NCBI GenBank assembly: GCA_963739235.1
Contig: CAVTZY010000031.1
Span: forward strand, 15,463 to 79,462
Direction of reading: 5' to 3'
DNA: 64,000 nucleotides
Origin: JAFNAG01 sp963739235
GTDB lineage: Bacteria > Acidobacteriota > UBA6911
Of this stretch, positions 44,175-53,055 are shown in pieces. Under the pieces are notes generated by a model, which was not told where the DNA came from, searched no databases, and saw only the letters and a program-made list of their open reading frames with translations. Position 1 is the first letter of the stretch. Every line of letters begins with the position of its first letter. The position numbers and the translations under genes are program-made.

Positions 44175-44753
44175 ATGGTGATAACGTTGAATATAGCCAT
44201 GAAACAGGCAAAGGTTCGGTACACCTACAGCGATTACCTGCTGCTCCCCGAGGACAAACGGTACGAAATCCTCGACGGGGAGCTTTACATGGTCGCTGCG
44301 CCAAACATAAGACACCAGCGCGTCTCCATAAGGCTTGAGGCTGCTCTCCTTCAGCACATTGAACAAAAGGGTCTTGGTGAGATCCTCCACGCCCCCTCTG
44401 ACGTGATTCTCTCCGATGAAAATGTCGTTCAGCCTGACATTCTCTTCGTCCGAAAGGAACACGCCGGCATCATCAAAGAGGCCAACCTGCAGGGCGCACC
44501 GGACCTTGTCGTCGAGATACTCTCGCCGGGGACCAGAAGCAAAGACCTCGAACTCAAAAGGAAAGCTTATGCGCGCTTCGGGGTGCAGGAATATTGGCTT
44601 GCTGACCCCGAGGCTGATACCGTTGAAGTCCTGGTCTGGAGCGAATTCGGATACGTTACCGCCGGCGTTTTTGCCAAGGCCGATCGCCTCTCCTCGCCGC
44701 TACTGCCGGAGTTGAACCTGTCGCTCGCTCCAATATTTGCCACGGAACGCTAA
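44175..44753 (+). CDS. Uma2-family endonuclease-like protein 2
   Basis: 192 residues, tandem paralogue of the previous gene; both begin with nearly the same codons (MKQAKVRYTYSDYLLLPEDKRYEI) and share the catalytic series VQPDILFV, DLVVEILS and LKRKAYARFG. The start could be moved to MKQAK. The upstream 60 bp also resemble those of copy 1, so the duplicated unit includes the leader. It converges on the broken dnaE2 gene across a heptamer hairpin. Confidence 0.88.
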   Translation: MVITLNIAMKQAKVRYTYSDYLLLPEDKRYEILDGELYMVAAPNIRHQRVSIRLEAALLQHIEQKGLGEILHAPSDVILSDENVVQPDILFVRKEHAGIIKEANLQGAPDLVVEILSPGTRSKDLELKRKAYARFGVQEYWLADPEADTVEVLVWSEFGYVTAGVFAKADRLSSPLLPELNLSLAPIFATER

Positions 44754-44765
44754 ACTTACAGACGA

Positions 44766-44852
44766 AGAATACAGAATTCAGAATACAGAATGAAACTCGA
44801 CGTCAACCTGGACGCTTTTCATTCTGTATTCTGAATTCTGAATTCTGTATTC
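44766..44852. repeat. Heptamer hairpin (TTCTGTA/TTCTGAA type), copy 1
   Basis: Left arm gaatacagaattcagaata... and right arm attctgtattctgaattc... are complementary and built from 7-base units (ATTCTGT, ATTCTGA). It lies between the convergent uma2 and dnaE2 ends and could act as a terminator-like structure. Confidence 0.8.
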
Positions 44853-44889
44853 TTTCTGGGGTGTTTGACGCGCGAGGAATATCCGCTAG

Positions 44890-47882
44890 TCACAGAAATC
44901 GCACCGAGTCGACCGTGAGCGTGACGGCGCCGAAGTCCTCCTCGACCAGGCCGGTCAGCACGTACGGGCGCGAGCGGTTCAGCATGTGGCAGAAGCGCGC
45001 GTAGGTTTGCGGGAAGAACGTGGTCTCGTAGAGCGCGCTCGTGTCTTCGAAGCTGATGAACTCCATCGGCTCGTCCTCCTTGCGTCGTCACGACCTTGCC
45101 CGTCACCCACCAGCCGATCGTGGTCACGCGCCTGCCCACGTGCTTGTGAAGATCCGCGCCGCGCACATGCTTGAGCCGCGCCAGCGGCTCGCGGTAGAGC
45201 TCCAGCGGATGCCGGCTGATCAGGAAATCCAGCGTCTCCAGCTCGTGCTCCAGGACCGTGCGCGCGCTGTACTGCGGCACGCGCGGGGGCTCGACCGCCG
45301 GCATGTCCTGGAACAGCGAGCGCGCCACCGCGCGCCGCGCCGCCTTGGTTTCGTGCCACGCCAGCGCCTTCCAGATCATCTCCGGCCGCGTCGCGCCGCC
45401 CGCGATGCTGTCCATGGCGCCGGCCTTGATCAGGATCTTCACGTCGGACGGATCGATGTCCACGCGGCAGAGAAAATCCTCCAGCGACGCAAACGGCCGC
45501 TTCTTCCGCTCCTCCAGGAGCGCCTCCAGCGCCGCTTCGCGCAATCCCTTCAGCTGCATCAGCCCCACGCGCAACGTCCTGCTCCTTGCCCCAGTACTCC
45601 TTCCGGCTCTCATTCACGTCCGGCAGCAGCACCTGCAACCCCATCCGGCGCGCCTCCGAGACATAGGCGAAGGGCGAGTAGTATCCGCCCTGATTCGTGA
45701 GCACCGCCGCGATGAACTCGGCCGGGTAGTGCGCCCGCAGATAGCAGGACTTGTAGGAAACCAGCGCATACGAGGCCGAATGAGGTTTGCAGAACGAGTA
45801 TCCCGAGAAGCTCAGGATCATCTCCCAGACTTCGTCGACGACCTCGCGCGGAACACGCCGCGCGCGGCGGCGCCCCGGTAGAACATTTCCTTGTAGTCCT
45901 CGAGCTTCTTGCCCGCGCGCTTTTTCGACAGGATCTTGCGCAGCAGATCGGCATCCGACGGCGTTGAATCCCGCCATCGCCATGGCGATGCGCGAGACAT
46001 CCTCCTGGTACACCATGATGCCGTAGGTCTCGCCCAGCACTTCATCCATGATCGGGTGCAGCGGCTGGTACGCACCGCCGCGCAGGCGCCGCACATACTC
46101 GCGGATGTACTTGTTGGCCGCGGGACGGATGATCGAGCTGTGGATCACGAGATGGTCGAAATCCCCGCGCCGGCATTTCTGCTGCAGCTGCCGCATCGCG
46201 GGCGACTCGACGTAGAACACTCCGACCGTGTCGCCCTCTGCGGATCAGATCCTGCGTCCTGGCATCGGTCGTCGGATCCCAGGCGTCGTAGTCGATCACG
46301 ACCCCGTAGTTTTCCTTGATCGCCGCCAGAGCGTCGCGGATCACGGCCAGCGAGCGGATTCCCGAGCAGATCGATCTTCACCAGCCCCGCATCCTCGGCC
46401 TGGTCCTTCTCCCACTGAATGATCGGCACGCCCTTGGGCGCGCGCTCGACCGGCACGTATCGGTCGATCCGGTCCGGGCACGATCACCACGCCGCCGCAA
46501 TGCACCGACATGTTGCGCGGATAGCCGTCCAGCTTCACCGCCAGGCGGACGATCTCCGGCCACGGATCTTTCAGTTCCATGTCCTTGTAAACGGGATCGT
46601 GCTTCACGAGGTCCTGCAGGTGCCGGATCGACCAGTAGTAGCCCATGCGCTGGGTGACGCTCTTGATCTCCTGCTTCGGGCAAGCCGTACACCTTGGCGA
46701 CTTCCCGCACGGCCGCGCGCGGCGCGAAACCCGACGTGGTTGGAAATCATCGCGGTCCGCTCGGCGCCGTACTTGCGGAAGACGTAATCGAGAATGCCGT
46801 CGCGCTCATCCCAGGGGAAATCGACGTCGATGTCGGGCGGATCCGTGCGCCCTTCGTTGAGGAAGCGCTCGAAAAAGAGATTGTGCGTGATCGGCTCCAC
46901 GTGCGTGATCCCCAGGCAGTAGGAGACCAGGCTCGCCGCCGCCGATCCGCGGCCGCAGGTGCGCGCCGACTGCCGGACGATGTCCCGCACGACCAGGAAA
47001 TACGGGGCGAAACCCTTGTCGCGGATGATCTCCAGCTCGTGCTCCAGCCGCTTCACCACCGAATCCGAAAGCTCGCCGTAGCGCCGCTCGGCGCCGCGAT
47101 AACACTCCTCCCGCAGGTACTCGAAGGCATCCGACCCGTCCGGGAGTCTCGAAAGCTGGAAAAGCCGGCTTGCCGATGTCGAGGTCCGCGGAGCACTCGC
47201 TCCGCGATGCGCAGGGTGTTCTCCAGCGCCTGGCTCAGATGCGGATACCGGCGCGCCATGGCCTCCGGCGGCTTCAGCCAGCGGTCTTCGCTCGCCAGCT
47301 CTTCCGTCGGGATGCGCGACAGGGATGGTGTTCAAGTCGATCGCGCGCAGCAGCCGGTGCAGCGGGAAGTCGGACGGATCGACAAAATGGACATCGTTCG
47401 TCGCCACCACCGGGATGCCGCTGCGCGCGCGAAAACTCGAGCAGCGCCGGTTCCGCCGCGGGATCGTTCAGCTCCACGTAAAGCTGCTCCGTGCCGTTCT
47501 GCCGGCCGAGCGCCTCCAGCAGCGGGATCTGATCGCTGAGCACAAAGAGGTGTTCCCGATCCGCCTGCAGCGCCCGGCTCAGGCTGAAGCCCGGCTCGAG
47601 ATGGCGGCGCGAGATGATCCGGCACAGCGTCGCATACCCTTCGCGGTTGCGCGCCAGGAGGACCGCGCGCTCGCCATCCGTGCGCAACTCGGCGCCCACG
47701 ATCGGGCGCAGGCCGCGCTCGGCGGCGTACTGCAGGAACCAGACCAGCCCATAGAGGCCGTTGGTGTCGGTCAGGGCCATCGCGCCCATGCCGCGCGCCA
47801 GTGCCGCATCGACCAGAGCTTCGATCCTGCTCGCGCCCCGGCAGAACGAGTAATTCGAATGCACGTGCAGATGAATAAACAT
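44890..47882 (-). pseudogene. dnaE2: Error-prone DNA polymerase DnaE2/ImuC, about 13 frameshifts
   Basis: Corrected, the frame runs from ATG 47882 (MFIHLHVHSNYSF, the PHP domain) to the tga at 44890, about 990 residues, close to the usual 1,040 of DnaE2. Conserved blocks survive in turn: PDIDVDFPWDERD (catalytic Asp pair), VHCGGVVIVP, YGIMVYQEDVSRIAM, SGYSFCKPHSASYALVSY. Frame changes lie near 47430, 47330, 47195, 47150, 46725, 46678, 46483, 46360, 46235, 45957, 45862, 45580 and 45087. All but 45862 are one extra base. No in-frame stops were noticed in the corrected frame. DnaE2 performs SOS mutagenesis with ImuB, encoded upstream. Sequencing artefact, young pseudogene and recoding are all possible. 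Confidence 0.85.
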
Positions 47883-48888
47883 GGTATTTAAAAGCTCAAC
47901 GCATAGGCCGCAGAGGGTGTCTCAAGATCGGGCGTCCCGGAGGGGCGACGGAAGTCTTTCATTCTGAGATCCATTCCATCGCCCTTCCAGGGCTCTTGCT
48001 CAGATTCCACTAAACCCCGGGCTGGGCTTCGCTTGCCCGGGGCTACTATCTCCAGCCCTTCCAGGGCTGAAAACGATGGCATGTTATCCAACACATAAGT
48101 TTTGAGACAGCCTCGCCGAGGCTCCCTCAAAACTGGGCGTCCCGGAGGGAGACCCTGGGCGCAATGTGGCCGAACTAAAATAGCCAAACTCCAGGGGCGT
48201 CCCAGAGGGACGCCGGGAAAGTAGCCGGGGGCGAGCCGCGCAACGGTGCTGCCCCCGGTTACGGCAAGCACCGGGTAAGAGCCCTGGAGGGGCGATGGAA
48301 GTCATTTACTTGGTGATGTTTTCCATCGCCCTTCCAGGGCTCTGTTTCTCGTTCGTCCTTTACCCCGGGCGGCGCTTCGCTTGCCCGGGGCTACTATCTC
48401 CAGCCCTTCCAGGGCTGAAAACGATGGCATGTTATCCAACACATAAGTTTTGAGACAGCCTCGCCGAGGCTCCCTCAAAACTGGGCGTCCCGGAGGGAGA
48501 CCCTGGGCGCAATGTGGCCGAACTAAAATAGCCAAACTCCAGGGGCGTCCCAGAGGGACGCCGGGAAAGTAGCTGGGGGCGAGCCGCGCAGCGGCGCTGC
48601 CCCCGGTTACGGCAAGCACCGGGTAAGAGCCCTGGAGGGGCGATGGAAGTCATTTACTTGGTGATGTTTTCCATCGCCCTTCCAGGGCTCTGTTTCTCGT
48701 TCGTCCTTTACCCCGGGCGGCGCTTCGCTTGCCCGGGGCTACTGTCTCCAGCCCTTCCAGGGCTGAAATCATTGGCATATCATCCGTCGCACAAGTTTTG
48801 AGACAGTCTCGCCGGAGGGGCTTGGAACCAAATAATTTTGGGATCCGAGCGCCGTGCGGCGCCCGGCGCCCACTTCGCTTCCGCATTT
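47883..48888. repeat. 348-bp tandem repeat of GC-rich hairpin units
   Basis: A unit of 348 bp is repeated with starts at 48043, 48391 and 48739 (last copy partial; a diverged part precedes the first). The first two full units differ at only three positions. Each holds several hairpins (for example gccctggagggg/ccttccagggc and ccccgggc/gcccgggg). The block separates imuB-like and dnaE2 genes and shows no credible gene. Confidence 0.88.
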
Positions 48889-50058
48889 TCATTCACCTGG
48901 GTGCACCCCCGGTGCACTGGAGACTGCGTTGAGAAGTTTTATGCCGCGCCGGCGGAGCTCGTCGAGGGCGGATTCCAGCCGGGCCTGGCGCAGCGGCTTC
49001 GGGTCGGCGAACAGATCCAGCTGAGCCGGGCCACTGCCCAGCTCGGTCAGGCGGAGATGCAGGCTGCGCACACGGGTGCGCCGGGTCAGCGTCTGCTCGA
49101 ACAGGCGCCCTGCCCGCGCCGTCAGCCCCGCTGTCGACTGCAGCGGCGGCGTCAGTTTTGCCTTGGCCGTTGCCTCTCGATAATCCGAGTACCTGACGCG
49201 CACTTCCATCCGTGCGGCGCGTTGCTTCCGCTCCCGCAGCTGTTCCCCCGCGCTCTCGCACAGCCCGCGGAGTGCGCCCTGCAACAGATCCCAATCGTTG
49301 CTGTCCTCGGCCAGCACGGTGTCTGCCTCCACGGCGGGAACCGCGCGGGGCGGGTAGACCGGCGTATCGTCGATGCCGAGCGCGCGCTGGTGGAGCACGA
49401 AGCCAAGCCGCCCGAAGGCCAGCACCAGATGCTCCAGCCTCATGACCGCCAACTCCCGGATGAGCCGGATGTTGAGCTCCAGGAGCTGCTCCTGCGTCTT
49501 CGGACCTACGCCGGGGAGCAGCTGTGTCGGCAATGGCGCCAGAAATGCGGATTCGTCTCCCGCCGGAACATCTTGAAGCCCCACCGGCTCGGTTACTACG
49601 GCCGCGATCCTGCTGACCATCTTGTTGGTGGCCACACCGAGGGCGGATTCCAGGCGCAGCCGCTGCCGGATCTCCTTCTGCGCGCGCCACGCCGCATCCC
49701 GCGGCGGGCCGAACAGGCGCCCCGTCCCCGTCATGTCGAGATAGGCCTGGCCGTAGCCCACGGGCTCCAGTACCGGAGAAAAGTTTGCCAGCACCTGGCA
49801 GAGAGCGCGCGACGCCCGGGCGTAGAGCGGTTCGTTGGGAGGCAGCACCACCAGGTCCCGGCAGCGCCGCAACGCACGGGCCAGAATCATCCCTTTGCGA
49901 ATGCCCGCGTCCTGCGCCTCCGGCGACAGCGCCGTCACCACCGACCGGGACGGGCCGACCGGCGCTACCACGACGGGGCGGCGGCGCAACTCCGGATGGA
50001 TCACCCGCTCCACCGCGACCGCAAAAGCGGCAATATCGATGTGAATAATTTCCGACAT
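48889..50058 (-). CDS. imuB: Y-family polymerase homologue lacking catalytic acids (ImuB-like)
   Basis: 389 residues with the Y-family layout: palm start IIHIDIAAFAVAVE (Asp-8 kept), thumb HhH GVGPKTQEQLLEL, and a little-finger domain. The catalytic SxDEAYLD motif of DinB reads GYGQAYLD, so both Asp and Glu are lost. QLDLF at about 346-350 is a beta-clamp binding motif. Loss of the acids with a clamp motif beside dnaE2 matches ImuB, the non-catalytic adaptor of the SOS mutasome. No ImuA or LexA gene is seen here. The last codons run into a repeat (CACCTGGGTGCACC) that also occurs at 59.1 kb. Confidence 0.85.
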   Translation of the reverse strand: MSEIIHIDIAAFAVAVERVIHPELRRRPVVVAPVGPSRSVVTALSPEAQDAGIRKGMILARALRRCRDLVVLPPNEPLYARASRALCQVLANFSPVLEPVGYGQAYLDMTGTGRLFGPPRDAAWRAQKEIRQRLRLESALGVATNKMVSRIAAVVTEPVGLQDVPAGDESAFLAPLPTQLLPGVGPKTQEQLLELNIRLIRELAVMRLEHLVLAFGRLGFVLHQRALGIDDTPVYPPRAVPAVEADTVLAEDSNDWDLLQGALRGLCESAGEQLRERKQRAARMEVRVRYSDYREATAKAKLTPPLQSTAGLTARAGRLFEQTLTRRTRVRSLHLRLTELGSGPAQLDLFADPKPLRQARLESALDELRRRGIKLLNAVSSAPGVHPGE

Positions 50059-50065
50059 AATAACT

Positions 50066-50136
50066 CAGGCTGTAGGCTGTCAGGCTGTAGGCTGTAGGAG
50101 GCTATAGCCTACAGCCTAACAAGCTACAGGCTACCG
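50066..50136. repeat. Heptamer hairpin (TAGGCTG type), copy 1
   Basis: Runs of TAGGCTG with one-base variants, then the complement CAGCCTA. It supplies the last codons and stop of the gene at 50124-50486. Confidence 0.85.
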
Positions 50137-50486
50137 TTGCGCATTGATCGGAGTAAGGCGCCCAGAACTTTCTCGGTCTCCGCCATTTTTGAGTCGCAGT
50201 CACAAACGCCAGGGTTATCCGTGTAACCCAAGCGCTTTACCAGGCCGAATTGGTAATGCAGTTCCCTTAAGGAACCGAAGGCCATTTCAAGGAAGCGAAG
50301 GTATTCGCCCTGACTCTCCCGTGCACACCCTTCGACAATGTTGGACGGAACCGAAATCGCCGCCCTTCTCATCTGGGAAGTCAATCCATAGATTTCCTCC
50401 TTGGGAAATCCTCTGGTTACACGATATGTCAGCATGGCTACGTCGTCGGCCAACTCAAATGCCCTGAGCTTCGTGTGGTCCCGCAT
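50124..50486 (-). CDS. Four-helix-bundle protein (S23/Avd-like)
   Basis: 120 residues, predicted all-helical, in the family of 23S rRNA intervening-sequence proteins and the accessory protein Avd of diversity-generating retroelements. Typical features are the LRAFELADDVAMLTYRVTRGFP start, QMRRAAISVPSNIVEGCAR and EYLRFLEMAFGSLREL. No reverse transcriptase or variable repeat is nearby. The role of free-standing copies is unknown. GGAGGTGA directly precedes the ATG. Heptamer hairpins of the same sequence lie at both ends of the gene; the 3' one provides the stop codon. Confidence 0.87.
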   Translation of the reverse strand: MRDHTKLRAFELADDVAMLTYRVTRGFPKEEIYGLTSQMRRAAISVPSNIVEGCARESQGEYLRFLEMAFGSLRELHYQFGLVKRLGYTDNPGVCDCDSKMAETEKVLGALLRSMRNGSL

Positions 50487-50496
50487 GTCACCTCCA

Positions 50497-50592
50497 TTAG
50501 GCTGTAGGCTGTTAGGCTGTAGGCTGTAGGGAGGCTACAGCCTAACAGCCTACAGCCTCCTATAGCCTACAGCCTAACAGTCTACAGCCTAG
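50497..50592. repeat. Heptamer hairpin (TAGGCTG type), copy 2
   Basis: Tandem TAGGCTG units followed by several CAGCCTA units. The end of the DUF72 gene lies inside it (stop at 50560), so the protein ends GCRLLGCRL. Confidence 0.85.
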
Positions 50593-51330
50593 TTCCTTAG
50601 CATTGATCACGGCTTGGCCGCGCCAAATATTGTTCATTAGTACTAGCACGCGGTCGCTCTCCCGCTCCAGGCGCCGGATCTCCGGCACCGCCGCGGCCAG
50701 CTCCGCCCGGCTGTACAGGTAGTTGTGCCGGGCCGAACCGTCCCCTTGAATCCAGCGCGACTGGTTCCGCCCTTGAAAACGTACGTACGCCACTCCTGCA
50801 GTCGCGCAATAAAAGGTCTTATCCGTCAGGCTGGTGCCGCCGTCGACGCACGCCAGAGCGATACGTTCGGCCGCCAGGTGTCGCGCCGCACGCGGAGTCA
50901 ACCAGTCGGGACAGCCGAAATCCGCAATCAGCGGCAAGCCGGCAAGAGCATCCCGGAGCCGGCACAGGCGTTGGAAGTTGTCGCGGTTGAAACCAAAATC
51001 GGGCCCGAACTGGGCAACTATGCCGGCTAACTGGGCGCACTCCTTCAAAGGCCAGAGCGCGGCAACGAAGCGGTGCGCCAGATCCCCCGTTTCAACCCCC
51101 TCTTCCACCAAACGGTGCGGGACGCGGAAAACGAACTGAAGCGAACCAGAATCGTCTATAAGTTGTTGTATTGAATTAGCTTCAGGTATGCGGTAGTACG
51201 TGAAGGTCAGCTCGCAGCAACCGAAATGACGGCGGTAATGCTCCAGCCATAGGGCAGGGTCGAGGCCTGCAGGATAAAACACCCGCTCCCAATCGCGATG
51301 CTGAAACCCGCTTGTTCCCACCAGGATCAT
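50560..51330 (-). CDS. DUF72-family protein (YecE-like)
   Basis: 256 residues with the TIM-barrel DUF72 pattern: ILVGTSGFQHRDWERVFYP at the start, ELTFTYYRIP, FVFRVPHRL and YVRFQGRNQSRW near the end. Function is not established for the family. The last nine residues (GCRLLGCRL) come from the heptamer repeat and are likely an acquired tail replacing the normal end. It is divergent from the pterin dehydratase gene. Confidence 0.86.
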   Translation of the reverse strand: MILVGTSGFQHRDWERVFYPAGLDPALWLEHYRRHFGCCELTFTYYRIPEANSIQQLIDDSGSLQFVFRVPHRLVEEGVETGDLAHRFVAALWPLKECAQLAGIVAQFGPDFGFNRDNFQRLCRLRDALAGLPLIADFGCPDWLTPRAARHLAAERIALACVDGGTSLTDKTFYCATAGVAYVRFQGRNQSRWIQGDGSARHNYLYSRAELAAAVPEIRRLERESDRVLVLMNNIWRGQAVINAKELGCRLLGCRL

Positions 51331-51372
51331 ACCTTCAAAATAGGTGAAGATTTGGTGAAAATCAATAAAAAA

Positions 51373-51446
51373 AGAATACAGAATTCAGAATCCGGGCATC
51401 TTGGGCTAGAGGCGATATTCATTCTGAATTCTGTATTCTGTATTCT
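51373..51446. repeat. Heptamer hairpin (TTCTGTA/TTCTGAA type), copy 2
   Basis: gaatacagaattcag and its complement around 30 nt of loop, between the divergent DUF72 and pterin dehydratase genes. Confidence 0.8.
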
Positions 51447-51471
51447 CTACAGAGGCACGTAAGGAGAAGGT

Positions 51472-51777
51472 ATGAAAGTCTTGTCGCAGGATGAAATCAG
51501 GCAAAAATTGGGTGCATTGCGCGGCTGGGAACTCACCGACGGAGGGATCCAGAAGCGCTATAAGCTGGACAGTTTCATGTCCGCGATCGATTTGGTCCAT
51601 CGCGTTGCCGACGCCGCGGAGGCAGCCAACCACCACCCGGATATTCTGATCCAATACGACCAGGTTACGTTCACGCTGATCACCCACGATGCCGGCGGCA
51701 TCACCCGGAAGGATTTCGACCTCGCCGCCCGCATCGAATTATTGGTTGGAGACCTTGTCAACGGGGAGGAATTTTAA
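51472..51777 (+). CDS. phhB: 4a-hydroxytetrahydrobiopterin dehydratase
   Basis: 101 residues, the usual length of pterin-4a-carbinolamine dehydratase. The active-site motif ANHHPD (tandem His) is intact, with GWELTDGGIQKRYKL upstream and DFDLAARIELL at the end. It regenerates the pterin cofactor after aromatic hydroxylation; in bacteria without such hydroxylases it may serve molybdopterin-type pterins. It is bracketed by hairpins of the same heptamer family. AAGGAGAAGG precedes the ATG. Confidence 0.93.
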   Translation: MKVLSQDEIRQKLGALRGWELTDGGIQKRYKLDSFMSAIDLVHRVADAAEAANHHPDILIQYDQVTFTLITHDAGGITRKDFDLAARIELLVGDLVNGEEF

Positions 51778-51868
51778 GAGACAGGAATACAGAATACAGA
51801 ATTCAGAAGGCGAGGCTCCCGGCAGGAATCAGGTTTTTATTCTGTATTCTGAATTCTGTATTCTGTCT
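51778..51868. repeat. Heptamer hairpin (TTCTGTA/TTCTGAA type), copy 3
   Basis: Starts at the pterin dehydratase stop: agagacaggaatacagaata with complementary tattctgtctc at the other side. Confidence 0.8.
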
Positions 51869-51924
51869 CCGGGGGCGGCATGATATAAGATCAGCACAAT
51901 TTTGTTCAGTGGAGGAGAAGGCTG

Positions 51925-53055
51925 ATGAGATTGGATAAGTTCGAGATGGAGCGCCTGCAGTCCACATGGGAGAACCGGGTGAAATACAACCTCTCGGAAA
52001 GCAGCGTTCACCCCATGTCGGCGCGGGAGCTGATCCCCGACCGGGCGTACCTGGAGCAGCTCATGGACATGCCGCTGATCTACAATCAGAGCAACGGCAC
52101 CGACGAGCTGCGCTCGACGATCGCGGCTCACTATCCCGGCGCCACTTTAAATCATGTTGAGGTCACCAACGGCGGCAGCGAAGCGAATTTCATTTCAATT
52201 TATTCCATACTCGAACCCGGCGACGAAGCTGTCATCATCCTCCCCAACTACCAGCAGATCTGGGGCCTGATTCGCAGCTTCGGCATGGCGGTCAAGGAAG
52301 TCCGGCTGCGCGAAGAGCTCAACTGGGCGCCGGACCTCGCCGAGCTCGAGGCGGCGGTGTCGCCGCGCACGCGCATGATCATCGTGTGCAACCCGAACAA
52401 TCCCACAGGCGCAATTCTGACGGCGGCGGAAATGGACGCGATCGTGCGCATCGCGGCCCGCTGCGGCGCCTGGATCCTCTGCGATGAAATTTACCAGGGC
52501 TCCGAAAGGGATGGGCGGATGACGCCGACATTCTGGGGAAGGTACGATCGGGTCATCATCACGAACGGCCTGTCGAAGGCGTACGGGCTGCCGGGATTGC
52601 GCATCGGCTGGATTGTCGCCCCGCATGACCTGATCGCGAAGATGTGGTCCTATCACGATTACACAACGATCGCACCGGGCACACTCAGCGACTGCCTGGC
52701 CCGGATCGCGCTCGCGCCCGAAGGCCGCATGCGCTGCCTGGAGCGCACAAGGGACATCTGCCGCAAGAACTTTCCCTTGTTCCGCTCCTGGATGCAAAGC
52801 CACGGATCCCTGTTTCGCATGGTTGAGCCCAAGGCGGGCGCCATCGCCTACGTGCGCTACGATCTCCCGGTCAACTCCACCGTGCTCATCGAACGCCTGC
52901 TCAAGGAAAAAAGCGTGCTCGTGGTGCCGGGCGACCATTTCGGCATGGATCAATATTTGCGCATCGGGTACGGGCCCCCACCCGAATACCTCCAGCAAGG
53001 GCTCGAGCTCATGCAACAGGTCATCGCTGACTATAAGCGTAGCGGTAGTTTTTAA
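51925..53055 (+). CDS. Aminotransferase, class I/II fold (PLP dependent)
   Basis: 376 residues of fold-type I. Motifs are NGGSEANF (phosphate binding), CNPNNPTGAIL, DEIYQGSERDG and NGLSKAYGLPGLRIGW with the PLP lysine. The 43-residue N-terminal part is shorter than in AspC. Substrate is not clear from the sequence; aspartate, alanine or an unusual amino acid are possible. GGAGGAG stands before the ATG. Neighbours (pterin dehydratase, homoserine dehydrogenase) point to amino-acid metabolism only loosely. Confidence 0.9.
   Translation: MRLDKFEMERLQSTWENRVKYNLSESSVHPMSARELIPDRAYLEQLMDMPLIYNQSNGTDELRSTIAAHYPGATLNHVEVTNGGSEANFISIYSILEPGDEAVIILPNYQQIWGLIRSFGMAVKEVRLREELNWAPDLAELEAAVSPRTRMIIVCNPNNPTGAILTAAEMDAIVRIAARCGAWILCDEIYQGSERDGRMTPTFWGRYDRVIITNGLSKAYGLPGLRIGWIVAPHDLIAKMWSYHDYTTIAPGTLSDCLARIALAPEGRMRCLERTRDICRKNFPLFRSWMQSHGSLFRMVEPKAGAIAYVRYDLPVNSTVLIERLLKEKSVLVVPGDHFGMDQYLRIGYGPPPEYLQQGLELMQQVIADYKRSGSF

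Noticed and set aside
44819..44889. dnaE2 C-terminus running into the heptamer hairpin (…NTEFRIQNTE)
   Set aside because: That tail is in the wrong frame after the last +1 change near 45087. The homologous frame ends at tga 44890.
48097..48892. Minus-strand frames of 73-127 codons in the 348-bp repeats
   Set aside because: They repeat with the unit and show only repeat-derived sequence.
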